Origin: Flagellimonas marinaquae
GTDB lineage: Bacteria > Bacteroidota > Bacteroidia > Flavobacteriales > Flavobacteriaceae
Assembly: GCF_023716465.1 (NCBI RefSeq)
Contig: NZ_CP092415.1
Coordinates: 1,403,501 to 1,467,500, forward strand
Length of the DNA stretch: 64,000 nt
Reading direction: 5' to 3'
In this document: piece by piece, positions 9,014 through 17,393 of the stretch
Numbering within the stretch: position 1 is the first letter of the stretch
Layout: every line of letters begins with the position of its first letter
Translations under genes and position numbers: made by a program
Notes under the pieces: model-generated
Seen by the model: the letters and a program-made list of their open reading frames with translations, nothing else
Databases searched by the model: none
What the model was told of the DNA's origin: nothing

Positions 9014-9345
9014 TTCTTAAAATTTAAAAGGTGTTGTCGTATCTCTTTGGCCAGTTGAGCAGTTTCCTCTGCCAACTTGGGGTTCCGCTTCCGGAACATG
9101 TTCGTGATTAATTTGAAGTTCCGCTGGTATTTGACCAATAGTTTATAGGCCTCTATCTGTTCGTCCGTCATCCGCTCCACTATCCGGTCTTCGAAGGCCG
9201 CACGGCGGCAATACTCACTGATGGAAAGACCGCTCTTCCGGGCCTTGATCTTCAGCAGTTTCTTCTCGTAGACCGAGCACCGGAACTGGACGAACTCTTT
9301 CTTCATTTTTCCATCATCTTTTGCGACCTTCGGGAGCAAAAGCAA
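9010..9345 (-). CDS. MobC-like relaxosome accessory protein
   Basis: A 111-residue basic protein with an N-terminal ribbon-helix-helix-like segment (VQFRCSVYEKKLLKIKARKSG-LSISEYCRRAAF) typical of MobC/BmgB proteins, which help relaxase open the transfer origin. It overlaps the relaxase gene by four bases. A second ATG at 9306 (MKKEFVQFRC) sits directly before the conserved part and may be the real start. It is separated from the upstream primase by only six bases, so the whole minus-strand block probably forms one message. Confidence 0.82.
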   Translation of the reverse strand: MLLLPKVAKDDGKMKKEFVQFRCSVYEKKLLKIKARKSGLSISEYCRRAAFEDRIVERMTDEQIEAYKLLVKYQRNFKLITNMFRKRNPKLAEETAQLAKEIRQHLLNFKK

Positions 9346-9351
9346 GATTTG

Positions 9352-10239
9352 TCATGACAATGACACATCTTGAATTCGTTGCCGAACTTCATCCTTCGCG
9401 CTTTTTACCTTCCATTCGTTCATGTCCTTAAAATCCTCATAGAGAAATGACATATCCCTGCTGTTCGGGCACTTTTCCAATAACAGTTCCGCCATCCCCA
9501 GTCCCGTTTTGTCCCTATCAAGAAACAGCTCCACATTTTCATATTCCCCTATCTCTGTGGTCATCCGTTTTACAAAGGCCGTGGTGTTCAATATCAAAAG
9601 GTCATGGCTATTCCCGATATCCGGTATCAGCTCCATTAGGGTCAGCATATCGAACATGCCTTCTGTAATGGCCAATTTCTTGAATCTCTTCCCGATCATC
9701 GAAACATCCTTTGGCGATGTGGACCCTTTCCAATATCTGTTTCGCAGCTCCCAGCCTCCCGACCTGTTCCTGAGTCCGATGGCAAAGTATTTTCGACCAC
9801 CTATTCGATAATGGATTTCCTTGCAAAGTTTTCTTGCGGTCTTGGTCGATATCTTTCTGGAGCTCAGATAGTTTTGTAGGGCCTGGTGTTCGATTTCCTT
9901 TACCTCGATGATTTCAATAGGATTGGCCTTATGTTCAGTTTTGGTTGGATTCGACCGCCGGTGAAAAGAAAAATGGTCCATATTTCCGGACAAACGCTCC
10001 AATGCCTCCTTTACCGAACAGTTCTCCATTTTCATGACCAGGTCTATGGTACTGCCCCCTTCGAAGGTCCCGAAGTCTATCCAATAGTTTTTCTTCAATG
10101 ATACCTTGAAAGAGGCTTGGGTCTCGCTCCGGAACGGGCTGAGGAACCAAGCTTCTTTTTCCGTTTTCCGGACTGGAAAGTGCCCCGACTTGGCCAGCGT
10201 GGAAACGATGTCAATGTTGCGGGCTTTTTCGCAGTCCAT
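9352..10239 (-). CDS. Toprim-domain primase with degenerate CHC2-like zinc-finger region
   Basis: About 295 residues. The N-terminal part resembles the DnaG zinc-finger fold (SPFRSETQASFKVS, FEGGSTIDLVMKM), but the usual cysteine and histidine ligands are replaced. The toprim part has the expected acidic motifs: EGMFD and LDRDKTG. Relatives are common on Bacteroidota mobile elements and should prime island replication. I chose ATG 10239 because AAGGAAAAGAGA, a good ribosome site, precedes it and the MDCEKARNIDIV start resembles relatives. Starts at 10254 and 10338 are open, but the latter would run through the iteron region. Confidence 0.85.
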   Translation of the reverse strand: MDCEKARNIDIVSTLAKSGHFPVRKTEKEAWFLSPFRSETQASFKVSLKKNYWIDFGTFEGGSTIDLVMKMENCSVKEALERLSGNMDHFSFHRRSNPTKTEHKANPIEIIEVKEIEHQALQNYLSSRKISTKTARKLCKEIHYRIGGRKYFAIGLRNRSGGWELRNRYWKGSTSPKDVSMIGKRFKKLAITEGMFDMLTLMELIPDIGNSHDLLILNTTAFVKRMTTEIGEYENVELFLDRDKTGLGMAELLLEKCPNSRDMSFLYEDFKDMNEWKVKSAKDEVRQRIQDVSLS

Positions 10240-10285
10240 TCTCTTTTCCTTCATGGTTCTGTTTTTAATCGATTTTTGATGATTT

Positions 10286-10472
10286 GATGACAAATCTCTG
10301 GGAGACCCTGTAAATACTGGTTGTTCCCCCGTCATCACTTTGTCATCGTTTCATCACTTTTGTTTTTTTCTTCATTGTCCCTGTCATCATTTTTTATTTT
10401 GATGACAGAATGATGACAAAGTGATGACAGCCTGAACCCTTATAAACACTGGGCTTATATCAATCTGTCATC
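10286..10472. repeat. GATGAC iteron region, candidate replication (or transfer) origin
   Basis: Eight exact GATGAC/GTCATC copies occur at 10286, 10331, 10342, 10383, 10401, 10412, 10423 and 10467. Three are in direct tandem at exactly 11 bp (10401-10428), and a mirrored pair at 11 bp (10331-10347) makes a 17-bp perfect inverted repeat with 10412-10428. The copies at 10383 and 10401 form a hairpin with 9-bp arms around a T-rich loop. The region lies between the primase and helicase genes and is otherwise noncoding. Iteron spacing of one helical turn is typical of replication-protein binding sites. Confidence 0.72.
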
Positions 10473-11665
10473 AAATCATCAAAATTTTGGATCAAAAAAT
10501 TCTTTTTTATGGTAAAGTACCTTCCCTTGGCGTCCTCGATGTTGATCTCACCGGTGTTCCAGATGGTAATCTTTTGGTACTTATTGGAATTGGGCTGGTT
10601 GTCCAGTTTCCAATCATTTTTTAGCAACCGCCTCAGTTGGGTAAGGTCGGTCTTGACCCGTGTGCGGTTGAGCATGTGCAGGGCATCGATGGGACAAAGG
10701 TCCACATAGTCCATCTCGAACTTTTCCATGGCACTGAGCAATAGGCTGGCCAGTTCCTTCTCCACCCTGTTCCGGTTATTGTTCACCAGTTTCTTCAGTG
10801 CTGTGGTATAAACCTGTTTGGGCGTGAACCACATTCGGGTTCTTTGTTTTGTGCTGTATTCCCTTTTTGACAGGAAATCCAAAAAAGCGGGCACTTCCTT
10901 GGACAACTGGTCCAAGAAATCGGTGTCCTCCCTTTTAAGTGAAGGAATCTTCCTAACCCAGAACCTGGTCTCATGGGCATCGATCTTGATAAAACTGTCC
11001 TCGTTATTACTACAGAGGATGAACTTCCCGAAGAACTCCACTTCCCGTTTGTCCTTTCCCTTGGCCTCCAGTTTGTTCCGGTTGGTGGTGCTCAGATATT
11101 TGATGCGCTCAGTAAGCTCCTCTTTGTTGAACAGTACCTCGTCAACGCATATCAGCAGCTTGTTAGCCCAGTCCGCATTGAATTGGCTTGCAAAGCTGTC
11201 ATTGGTCAGATAGGTAAGGTTGTTTCCAAAGATTTCCTTGAGCCATTTGAGGAACGTGCTTTTCCCGGTGTTCCTTTCCGTGGAGACCAGACAGAGGATG
11301 GGGAGCACCTGCACCGGTCTTTGGTACAGGAGTTTCAGATAGTCCAATCCCAGCTCCAGCTGGTTGCCGAAGATATGCCCCAAAAAGGCCCGTGTCCTTT
11401 TGATGCTTCCCTCTTTCGGTTGGTGCGACAATGGGGAATAGGTGTTGTAGAAACCATGGTGCTCCTTTTTAAAATCCACATGGCAGGGAATACAGGCGAA
11501 CCCATCATATTTGGGCACCTTGCCCAGATAGTCCTTGCCATGGTCCTGCTTGATGATATGCTCGTTCCAAGGGACCAGCTGCTCGTTGAAATGTCCGGAA
11601 ATGGTCGGAACCCTGACCAACTTGTAAAAAGTGGTCCCGACCCTTATGTATGGTACTGTTTCCAT
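10460..11665 (-). CDS. SF3-like primase-helicase (DUF5906/VirE-type ATPase)
   Basis: A 401-residue ATPase. Walker A is STERNTGKST with K135; Walker B is LLICVDE; a sensor-like stretch FILCSNNEDSFIKID and an arginine-rich HETRFWVRKI follow. This is the pattern of phage and plasmid superfamily-3 helicases such as DUF5906 proteins. It would unwind the island during replication together with the adjacent primase. The stop lies at the edge of the iteron region. Gene order HTH-helicase-iterons-primase-MobC-relaxase is a compact replication and mobilization module. Confidence 0.85.
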   Translation of the reverse strand: METVPYIRVGTTFYKLVRVPTISGHFNEQLVPWNEHIIKQDHGKDYLGKVPKYDGFACIPCHVDFKKEHHGFYNTYSPLSHQPKEGSIKRTRAFLGHIFGNQLELGLDYLKLLYQRPVQVLPILCLVSTERNTGKSTFLKWLKEIFGNNLTYLTNDSFASQFNADWANKLLICVDEVLFNKEELTERIKYLSTTNRNKLEAKGKDKREVEFFGKFILCSNNEDSFIKIDAHETRFWVRKIPSLKREDTDFLDQLSKEVPAFLDFLSKREYSTKQRTRMWFTPKQVYTTALKKLVNNNRNRVEKELASLLLSAMEKFEMDYVDLCPIDALHMLNRTRVKTDLTQLRRLLKNDWKLDNQPNSNKYQKITIWNTGEINIEDAKGRYFTIKKNFLIQNFDDLMTD

Positions 11666-11740
11666 ATTGGTGCTTTTTGGAATTTTGTGATTACTTCCAC
11701 TTTTGGTGAATCCACAAATAATTTAAAAATGATTCCGTGG

Positions 11741-12010
11741 CTAAGGATTTGAATCCACAATCGTATCGCTTTCCGGCAATGGCTTACGTTGGTTCTGTAG
11801 CAACCAACTGACTATCTTTTCCCTTTCAAAGAATATCAGTTTTCCATTGGGCTTGGAGTGCGGGATATGCCCCGCAGCGGTAAGCTTGTACAGATAGCTT
11901 CTTGATATGCCGGTGTAATCACAGGCCTCATCAAATGTGAGCACCTCTTTGTTGGCTATCATTAGCCTTTCCAAACGGTCGAGCCGTTCGAGTATCAAAA
12001 AATTGTCCAT
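11741..12010 (-). CDS. Excisionase-like helix-turn-helix DNA-binding protein
   Basis: An 89-residue protein with a MerR-like HTH_17 fold: LTFDEACDYTGISRSYLYKLTAAGHIPHSKPNGKL with a wing (IFFEREKIVSWL). Such proteins serve as excisionases or regulators in Bacteroidota islands. It is the first gene of the minus-strand block and 75 bases ahead of the helicase gene. An 18-bp perfect palindrome lies 28 bases upstream of its start and may be its operator. Confidence 0.85.
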   Translation of the reverse strand: MDNFLILERLDRLERLMIANKEVLTFDEACDYTGISRSYLYKLTAAGHIPHSKPNGKLIFFEREKIVSWLLQNQRKPLPESDTIVDSNP

Positions 12011-12037
12011 TTTGTTTCTTTTTATAGATTAAAAATG

Positions 12038-12055
12038 AACAAAAGCGCTTTTGTT
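12038..12055. promoter_or_regulatory. 18-bp perfect palindrome upstream of the HTH gene
   Basis: AACAAAAGCGCTTTTGTT reads the same on both strands and lies 28 bases before the HTH start codon, a common place for an operator bound by a dimer. It lacks a loop, so it is a less likely terminator. Its role as autoregulatory operator is inference. Confidence 0.5.
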
Positions 12056-12566
12056 TTCTTTTGAAGAATTCTTTGGATAAAGATAAAGAGAGGATTAGGG
12101 AAAAGTAAGATTGGACGACATATTTTATTCACAAATATCTGATTTACTGTTTTTTACATAAAAATAGTTCAGATTAAATAGCATTGATGAATCCTTAGAT
12201 TTATTTGGTTTTATTTGATACCAAATCAAGCTATTTTTAATATGGGCAAATAGGTGGTTGAATAGAAGAAATTGGGGTTATCAACAATTAAGACTAGCAG
12301 AAGTTGAAAACTGGTGCTATAGAAGAGGTGGATTTTTGTGTTTGTTTATTTCAAGTTTTAATGCCTCTGATAGAAAGCTAAACATTTCTGGGAAAAACTG
12401 TTCTAAAATTCGTTCTTATTGTGATACTCATGAATATCAATTAAAACGGGTAACTCAATGAAAACAAAAAAACAAACCATCCCGTTAAATACTGGATTTA
12501 AAATACGGCTAAGAAAACTGTTAAACCAATAAATTTCATTCAATCTGCTTACAAACAAACTTTAAT
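12056..12566. other. Noncoding AT-rich boundary between mobilization block and cargo
   Basis: About 510 bases between divergent units. I see no convincing gene: the only open frame (12258-12461, TTG start, 67 codons) has no family look and no ribosome site. The stretch probably holds the promoter of the minus-strand block and marks the junction where cargo was added. Confidence 0.5.
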
Positions 12567-12595
12567 GATGATATTCCCTTATTTTAGTTATATAC
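12567..12595 (+). promoter_or_regulatory. Cargo promoter motif, copy 1 (before the PcfJ-like gene)
   Basis: GATGATATTC, nine bases, then AGTTATATAC. The same two boxes with the same nine-base spacing occur at 14168 and 21207. It ends 30 bases before the ATG at 12625. Likely a promoter or activator site shared by the cargo units; recognition by the island's own sigma factor is inference. Confidence 0.65.
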
Positions 12596-12624
12596 TACTA
12601 GAGGATAATCAAAAGCATTCCAAA

Positions 12625-14148
12625 ATGGGCCGTAAGTTTTACAAAAAACCCCACAACTGGCGTTGGCAACGACTTTATGAATTGAAGAATTCCCAGACTT
12701 CTTTGGAGCAAGAACTGGAACAATACCATTTAGACAAATCTGGAGGCCATGTCCATGATATGTACTGGAACAACCTAAGGGACCCTTTGGCCGCTTTGAA
12801 TGGTTATATTCCCGGTTTCCACTGTTGTGTTGATTGCTATTATAGCGACATTGGCATGGGAAGCCAAGAAGATATCTGCGAATACAATTATCAAAGGGTG
12901 TACGAGAAGGTCATCAGCCAGGAAAGGACGGTTCAGAAGTTAAACATCGGTGATATGCTGCCTTGGGATTCACGTCTACAAGAACTTCAAAAGACTTTGG
13001 TGCCGGGGAACCAAATCGAGGAAAGACTGCACTCCTATTTTAAGGATTTAAATAATCTACCAGACACTATGGACAAGACCGTGGAATACCTACGAAAAGC
13101 GATTGGTGATCTATCAAATATCGAAATAATCAGAAAGGCGGTAGGCCCAGAACATGGGGAGTTTATTGCAAAGTGGTGCAGTTTGTTGTCCCCTTTTTGG
13201 TTGAGAGGTCCTGAATCTTGGACACCGGAAAGCGGAGCACACATCCTTGATCACCTTTTCACAGCATACTATGTGCCCAGTTTTCTCAATGAACAATGGT
13301 TCCCAAATCACAATGGCGGCTTTGGAAGAGACTACATTCCCTTCAAGTGGATATGCTGGTACTTGATTATTGGACAAGGTGGAAGTCTTAAGAAGGCGTC
13401 AGAATACTTTGGATGGAATATTTCCAATAAATTCCAGCACTTTCTTAAAGACGCACCCAACACCGATTACCCCATGGAATCATGTCTCTATGCAGAAATA
13501 CGAAGGTTGGGAGGGAACCAACAGGACTTCATGCGCATTATGTACAGTCGTTCACTGGTGATTGACCCGACGGAACGGACGTCCGATGAGCCTTATCGCA
13601 GATTTTGGAAAAACACGGTGGTATGGTTGATTAGAAACCGAGAGTCAATAAGCGACGAGGAAAGCAACCTAATAATTGATTGGGCTCTTCATCGATATAC
13701 CGAAGCGACTCGTAATGGTATTGAAGCGGAATTTACATGGAAGGGGAGGACGGTAAATAACGTGCTCGCGGCCAGCGAGGAATATTTGGCCTCCCGATAC
13801 TTGCCCTCATGGATAGGATACCAATGGGAGGGGCATTATTGGGATTGGACCTTTACGGACGGGAAGGACAATACATGGGATTTTGTGGAACTGACCAACG
13901 GCAAACAATTGTATGAAGAAGGACGGATTATGCGTCATTGTGTGGGAACCTATGCAGGAAGGTGCGCCTCGGGCACTTCGGCAATTTTCTCCCTGAAAAA
14001 GAATGGAAACAGGGTCATTACAATCGAGATAAGTCCAAAGTTCCGCATATTGGTACAGTGCTTGGGCAAAGGCAACAGAAGACCTTCGGAGGAGGAATCC
14101 AAAGTGACCAAGCAGTGGTTGTCAAGTGTCTGTAGCAAAGATTTATAG
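12625..14148 (+). CDS. PcfJ-like protein
   Basis: A 507-residue protein from ATG 12625. The C-terminal portion (about 420-500) carries the PcfJ signature: LYEEGRIMRHCVGTYAGRCASG, then an IFSLKKNGNRVITIEI strand pair and QCLGKGNRRPSEEE. PcfJ proteins occur on conjugative plasmids and other mobile DNA; their biochemical function is not established. The N-terminal 400 residues are rich in tryptophan and aromatic residues and show nothing I recognize. Two upstream ATG codons (12565, 12568) overlap the promoter motif and are unlikely starts. It shares that motif with the two following operons, so it may belong to the same regulon. Confidence 0.8.
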   Translation: MGRKFYKKPHNWRWQRLYELKNSQTSLEQELEQYHLDKSGGHVHDMYWNNLRDPLAALNGYIPGFHCCVDCYYSDIGMGSQEDICEYNYQRVYEKVISQERTVQKLNIGDMLPWDSRLQELQKTLVPGNQIEERLHSYFKDLNNLPDTMDKTVEYLRKAIGDLSNIEIIRKAVGPEHGEFIAKWCSLLSPFWLRGPESWTPESGAHILDHLFTAYYVPSFLNEQWFPNHNGGFGRDYIPFKWICWYLIIGQGGSLKKASEYFGWNISNKFQHFLKDAPNTDYPMESCLYAEIRRLGGNQQDFMRIMYSRSLVIDPTERTSDEPYRRFWKNTVVWLIRNRESISDEESNLIIDWALHRYTEATRNGIEAEFTWKGRTVNNVLAASEEYLASRYLPSWIGYQWEGHYWDWTFTDGKDNTWDFVELTNGKQLYEEGRIMRHCVGTYAGRCASGTSAIFSLKKNGNRVITIEISPKFRILVQCLGKGNRRPSEEESKVTKQWLSSVCSKDL

Positions 14149-14167
14149 GGAAATTTTCCACTTAAAA

Positions 14168-14196
14168 GATGACATTTGCTACATTTGGTTATATAC
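14168..14196 (+). promoter_or_regulatory. Cargo promoter motif, copy 2 (before the M48-FHA/ABC-sigma operon)
   Basis: GATGACATTT, nine bases, GGTTATATAC. It starts 20 bases after the PcfJ-like stop and ends 13 bases before ATG 14209. It matches copy 3 in 17 of 17 box positions and copy 1 in 14 of 17. The preceding AAAA is also shared with copy 3. Confidence 0.7.
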
Positions 14197-14208
14197 CATA
14201 AAAACAAG

Positions 14209-15045
14209 ATGAAACCAACCCTTTCCACTCTTCTAGTCATTCTCCTTTTTAAATGGTCCGGTGCACAGGAACTGCCCTTGGATAAACTTGACGAAGCTAT
14301 AGCCGTCTACACCTCCAAAGTTGAAGATGCAGCCTTGTTGAACAACTGTGGCCATGCATTTGATGGCCCCGCCTTTCTATTGAAACAGGCGGAGAACAAT
14401 TGGCTTGATTTTGCACTCTATATCAGCAGTAATTCCAAAAGCTCCATCGGCAGGGAAATTTACAGCCGATACGTCTTGTTGGGCCAATTGGACAACACCC
14501 ATTTTGCCAGGGAAAAGGTCGAGGAAATCCTACAAGAAATCTCAAAGAACGTTTCCCGTAAAGGGGTAAACTACAAATTGAGCATACTTAAATCGGATGA
14601 AATCAATGCTTTCGCCACTCTTGGTGGCTATCTCTACATCACCACCGGACTATTGGACTTTGTGGATTCCTATGACGAACTGGCCTTCATCATTGGTCAT
14701 GAAGTTGCCCACGAGGACCGATTGCACACCCAGCGTAAAGTGACCAAGCTCACACTCTCCACTGATCTAGGGGATATGACCCGAATGGACGGTTTTGCGG
14801 AAATAGCCAGTAAAATCAACAGAACACTGGCCCCGCCCTTTGATCAAATTGACGAATATGAGGCCGACAAAGTCGGCTTTGAGCTTGCCAAGGCCGCAGG
14901 GTACAATGTTAACCGATTTGCGGATTTTTTCAAAAAATTGGAGCGATATGAAAAACAGGATTTGCTAAGAAAGCTTACTTCGACACACCCCTTTGCAGAA
15001 CATAGAAAGAACTGCATACACTCCTATATAGACAACAATAGATAA
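14209..15045 (+). CDS. Secreted M48 family zinc metallopeptidase
   Basis: A 278-residue protein with a signal peptide (about 1-19, ending SGAQ). The zinc motif is HEVAH (164-168, in FIIGHEVAHEDRLH); the third ligand is E218 in DEYEADKVGFEL. These are hallmarks of BepA/LoiP-type M48 peptidases that act in the periplasm on envelope proteins. I start at ATG 14209, since the TTG at 14176 lies within the promoter motif. It is the first gene of a long operon and is followed six bases later by the FHA/ABC gene with a ribosome site AAAGAG. Confidence 0.88.
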   Translation: MKPTLSTLLVILLFKWSGAQELPLDKLDEAIAVYTSKVEDAALLNNCGHAFDGPAFLLKQAENNWLDFALYISSNSKSSIGREIYSRYVLLGQLDNTHFAREKVEEILQEISKNVSRKGVNYKLSILKSDEINAFATLGGYLYITTGLLDFVDSYDELAFIIGHEVAHEDRLHTQRKVTKLTLSTDLGDMTRMDGFAEIASKINRTLAPPFDQIDEYEADKVGFELAKAAGYNVNRFADFFKKLERYEKQDLLRKLTSTHPFAEHRKNCIHSYIDNNR

Positions 15046-15050
15046 AAGAG

Positions 15051-17393
15051 ATGTATTTAATTTACAATACGCGGTCGATACCCCTTGAGCCGGGGAAAAA
15101 GCTGACCATTGGAAGAAATGGACACGGTGCGGAGATTGAAGTGGACGGTAGAAGGGTCTCCCGGGAGCATGCCCAAATTGAACGAAGATCAGAAGGGGTC
15201 TTTATCATCGACTTGGAGAGTGCCAATGGTACCAAGGTGAATAAAAAACGCCTGCAGCCTAATGTTTGGTCAAGTTTGAAACCAGGGGACATGGTCAATA
15301 TCGCTTCTTTAACCTTTTACCTTTCCACTGAAAAACCTACCAAAAAAAAGGAACAAGAAGAAATTGAAAGACAAGGTCCATTCGATTTCAAACAAAAAAT
15401 AATGGCGAAAGGGATTTTAAAAGTTGGACGCCAAAAAAGTAATGACCTTGTTTTGGAAGACCCTACGGTGACCCGTGAACATGCCCTGCTGTCATATTCC
15501 CAGGGAAGTTTTTGGGTTGAGGACCTAGGGTCTACCAATAAGACCTATCTAAACGGAAAAGAAGTAAGGACCAAGACAAAGCTGAACGACAGTGATACTA
15601 TCACCATATCCTTTTACAGCATAACACTTGGTAACGGTCCCAGAGACCTAAGAAAAATCAAAAGTGCCATTATGGCCCGTGCCATACAAAAAAAATACCC
15701 GAACAACAAAATCGGGCTCCAAGATATGTCACTGGATATCCATCAATCCAAGTTCGTGGCATTGATGGGTCCCTCAGGTTGCGGAAAATCAACTTTATTA
15801 AAATGTCTCAATGGGGAGAATCCCGCCACTTCTGGGGAAGTACTGATTCATGGACTTTCGCTGACAGAAAATTTTGGCTTAATCAAAAAAAAGATAGGAT
15901 ACGTACCACAGGATGATATTGTCCATAGGGAACTGACCGTTTACAAGACCTTGTTCTATGCCGCCAAATTGCGTTTGCCGGATGATACGACCAATGAAGA
16001 AATCAATGAAAGAATAGACAAGGTAATCTCCGATCTAAATCTGGACCAAGACAAAGAGAAAGATATTCGGACTATAAAAGTAGGTAGTCTATCTGGCGGT
16101 CAACGCAAGCGTGTCTCCATTGCCGTGGAACTTTTGACCGAACCTACTATCCTCTTTTTGGATGAACCCACCTCTCCACTGGATCCTGAAACTATAGAGG
16201 GTTTCTTGACCAGCTTAAAAGAATTGGCACACAATGGGACTACTATAGTCATGGTCACTCACAAACCAGAAGACCTCAGTTATGTGGATGAGGTCATATT
16301 TCTGGGAGTACAGGGGCATTTGGTCTTTAAAGGATCAGCGGATTTATTGACAGCCCATTTTGAAGTGGGCAATATTGTAGAGGTTTACAGCAAAATGAGC
16401 GATTTCGAGGTGGTTGGTAAGTTTTATCAAAAACCGCCCAAGCAAAGTGTGCCTAGGACGATTAACCAGGAAATCAAAAAAGAGCGGAAAGACTCCCATT
16501 GGCTGCAATTGTTCTGGCTGATTTCCAGGTATTTCAGAATCAAGGTCAACGACAGGGAGAACCTCGGACTTCTCTTGGCACAACCTGTTATTATAGGGGG
16601 GCTTGTTTGTTTGGTCTTTGACAAGTTCCAGGTAGGGGTGCTGTTCTTGATGGCCATTTCAGGGATTTGGTTCGGAGTCAGTAATGCCGCCAAGGAAATT
16701 GTCGGGGAACTCCCCATTTACAAAAGGGAGCGCATGTTCAATTTGGCCATCAATACATATATTCTTTCCAAATGGGCGGTTCTTGCGCTCATCGCACTGA
16801 TTCAGACCCTGATTTTTGTGGGCATTGTGTATGTTAACTTTAAATGGAATTCCCACCCCGACTTTGAAGAGATATTTCTTCGCTCGTTTTGGGGAAGCGC
16901 GGCATTCATGTTCTATATCTCCGTTTCGGCGTCACTCATAGGGCTTTGGCTCTCAGCGACCTTCAACAATACAGAAAAGGTGATGACAGTGGTACCCATT
17001 GCATTGATGCCACAGATTATGTTGGCAGGGGTAATGACCAAAATAAACAATACCCTTGTGGAACTGTTGAGTTTTTTCACTCTGGGAAGATGGGGCACCG
17101 AGGGATTGGCACGGGTACAGGACAAAGTATCCCCGAATTTGGAAGGCACTGTCGATACCACACAATCCGTAATTGCTACAGTGGCACTGCCCCCTCCTGC
17201 CAACGGGGTACGGGATGCCCCCTCCTCAGCCCTTCGAATATTGGACCTTTATAATGAAAAACTGGTGGACCAAGGAAAATTGATAGGAAGTCTCTTTGAT
17301 GGGTTTGATAGGAACCTTCTAGCCATCGCCATTCTCAGCATGCTTTTTTACCTGCTGATTTTCGTATCACTTAAAAAGAAGGATGCCCTATGA
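15051..17393 (+). CDS. Double-FHA domain ABCG-type ABC transporter
   Basis: A 780-residue fusion. Two FHA domains come first: FHA1 about 18-90 (IGRNGHG, SREHAQIE, SANGTKVN) and FHA2 about 122-195 (VGRQKSND, TREHALL, STNKTYLNG), each with the phosphothreonine-binding residues. An ATPase domain follows with Walker A GPSGCGKS (240-247), signature LSGGQ (347-351) and Walker B ILFLDE (367-372); the D-loop region reads SPLDPE rather than SGLDPE. A six-helix ABC2 membrane domain spans about 510-778. The order matches mycobacterial Rv1747, an exporter controlled by kinase PknF. Here a kinase and phosphatase lie 5-8 kb downstream. Substrate unknown. Its end overlaps the next gene by four bases. Confidence 0.93.
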   Translation: MYLIYNTRSIPLEPGKKLTIGRNGHGAEIEVDGRRVSREHAQIERRSEGVFIIDLESANGTKVNKKRLQPNVWSSLKPGDMVNIASLTFYLSTEKPTKKKEQEEIERQGPFDFKQKIMAKGILKVGRQKSNDLVLEDPTVTREHALLSYSQGSFWVEDLGSTNKTYLNGKEVRTKTKLNDSDTITISFYSITLGNGPRDLRKIKSAIMARAIQKKYPNNKIGLQDMSLDIHQSKFVALMGPSGCGKSTLLKCLNGENPATSGEVLIHGLSLTENFGLIKKKIGYVPQDDIVHRELTVYKTLFYAAKLRLPDDTTNEEINERIDKVISDLNLDQDKEKDIRTIKVGSLSGGQRKRVSIAVELLTEPTILFLDEPTSPLDPETIEGFLTSLKELAHNGTTIVMVTHKPEDLSYVDEVIFLGVQGHLVFKGSADLLTAHFEVGNIVEVYSKMSDFEVVGKFYQKPPKQSVPRTINQEIKKERKDSHWLQLFWLISRYFRIKVNDRENLGLLLAQPVIIGGLVCLVFDKFQVGVLFLMAISGIWFGVSNAAKEIVGELPIYKRERMFNLAINTYILSKWAVLALIALIQTLIFVGIVYVNFKWNSHPDFEEIFLRSFWGSAAFMFYISVSASLIGLWLSATFNNTEKVMTVVPIALMPQIMLAGVMTKINNTLVELLSFFTLGRWGTEGLARVQDKVSPNLEGTVDTTQSVIATVALPPPANGVRDAPSSALRILDLYNEKLVDQGKLIGSLFDGFDRNLLAIAILSMLFYLLIFVSLKKKDAL

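Noticed and set aside
7961..9058. Long open frame on the plus strand opposite the relaxase (365 codons), and a similar one at 10973-11752 opposite the helicase
   Set aside because: Both mirror well-supported genes with recognized motifs on the minus strand; the plus-strand translations show no family features.
12258..12461. 67-codon frame with TTG start in the gap before the cargo
   Set aside because: No ribosome site, no recognizable family and unusual composition.
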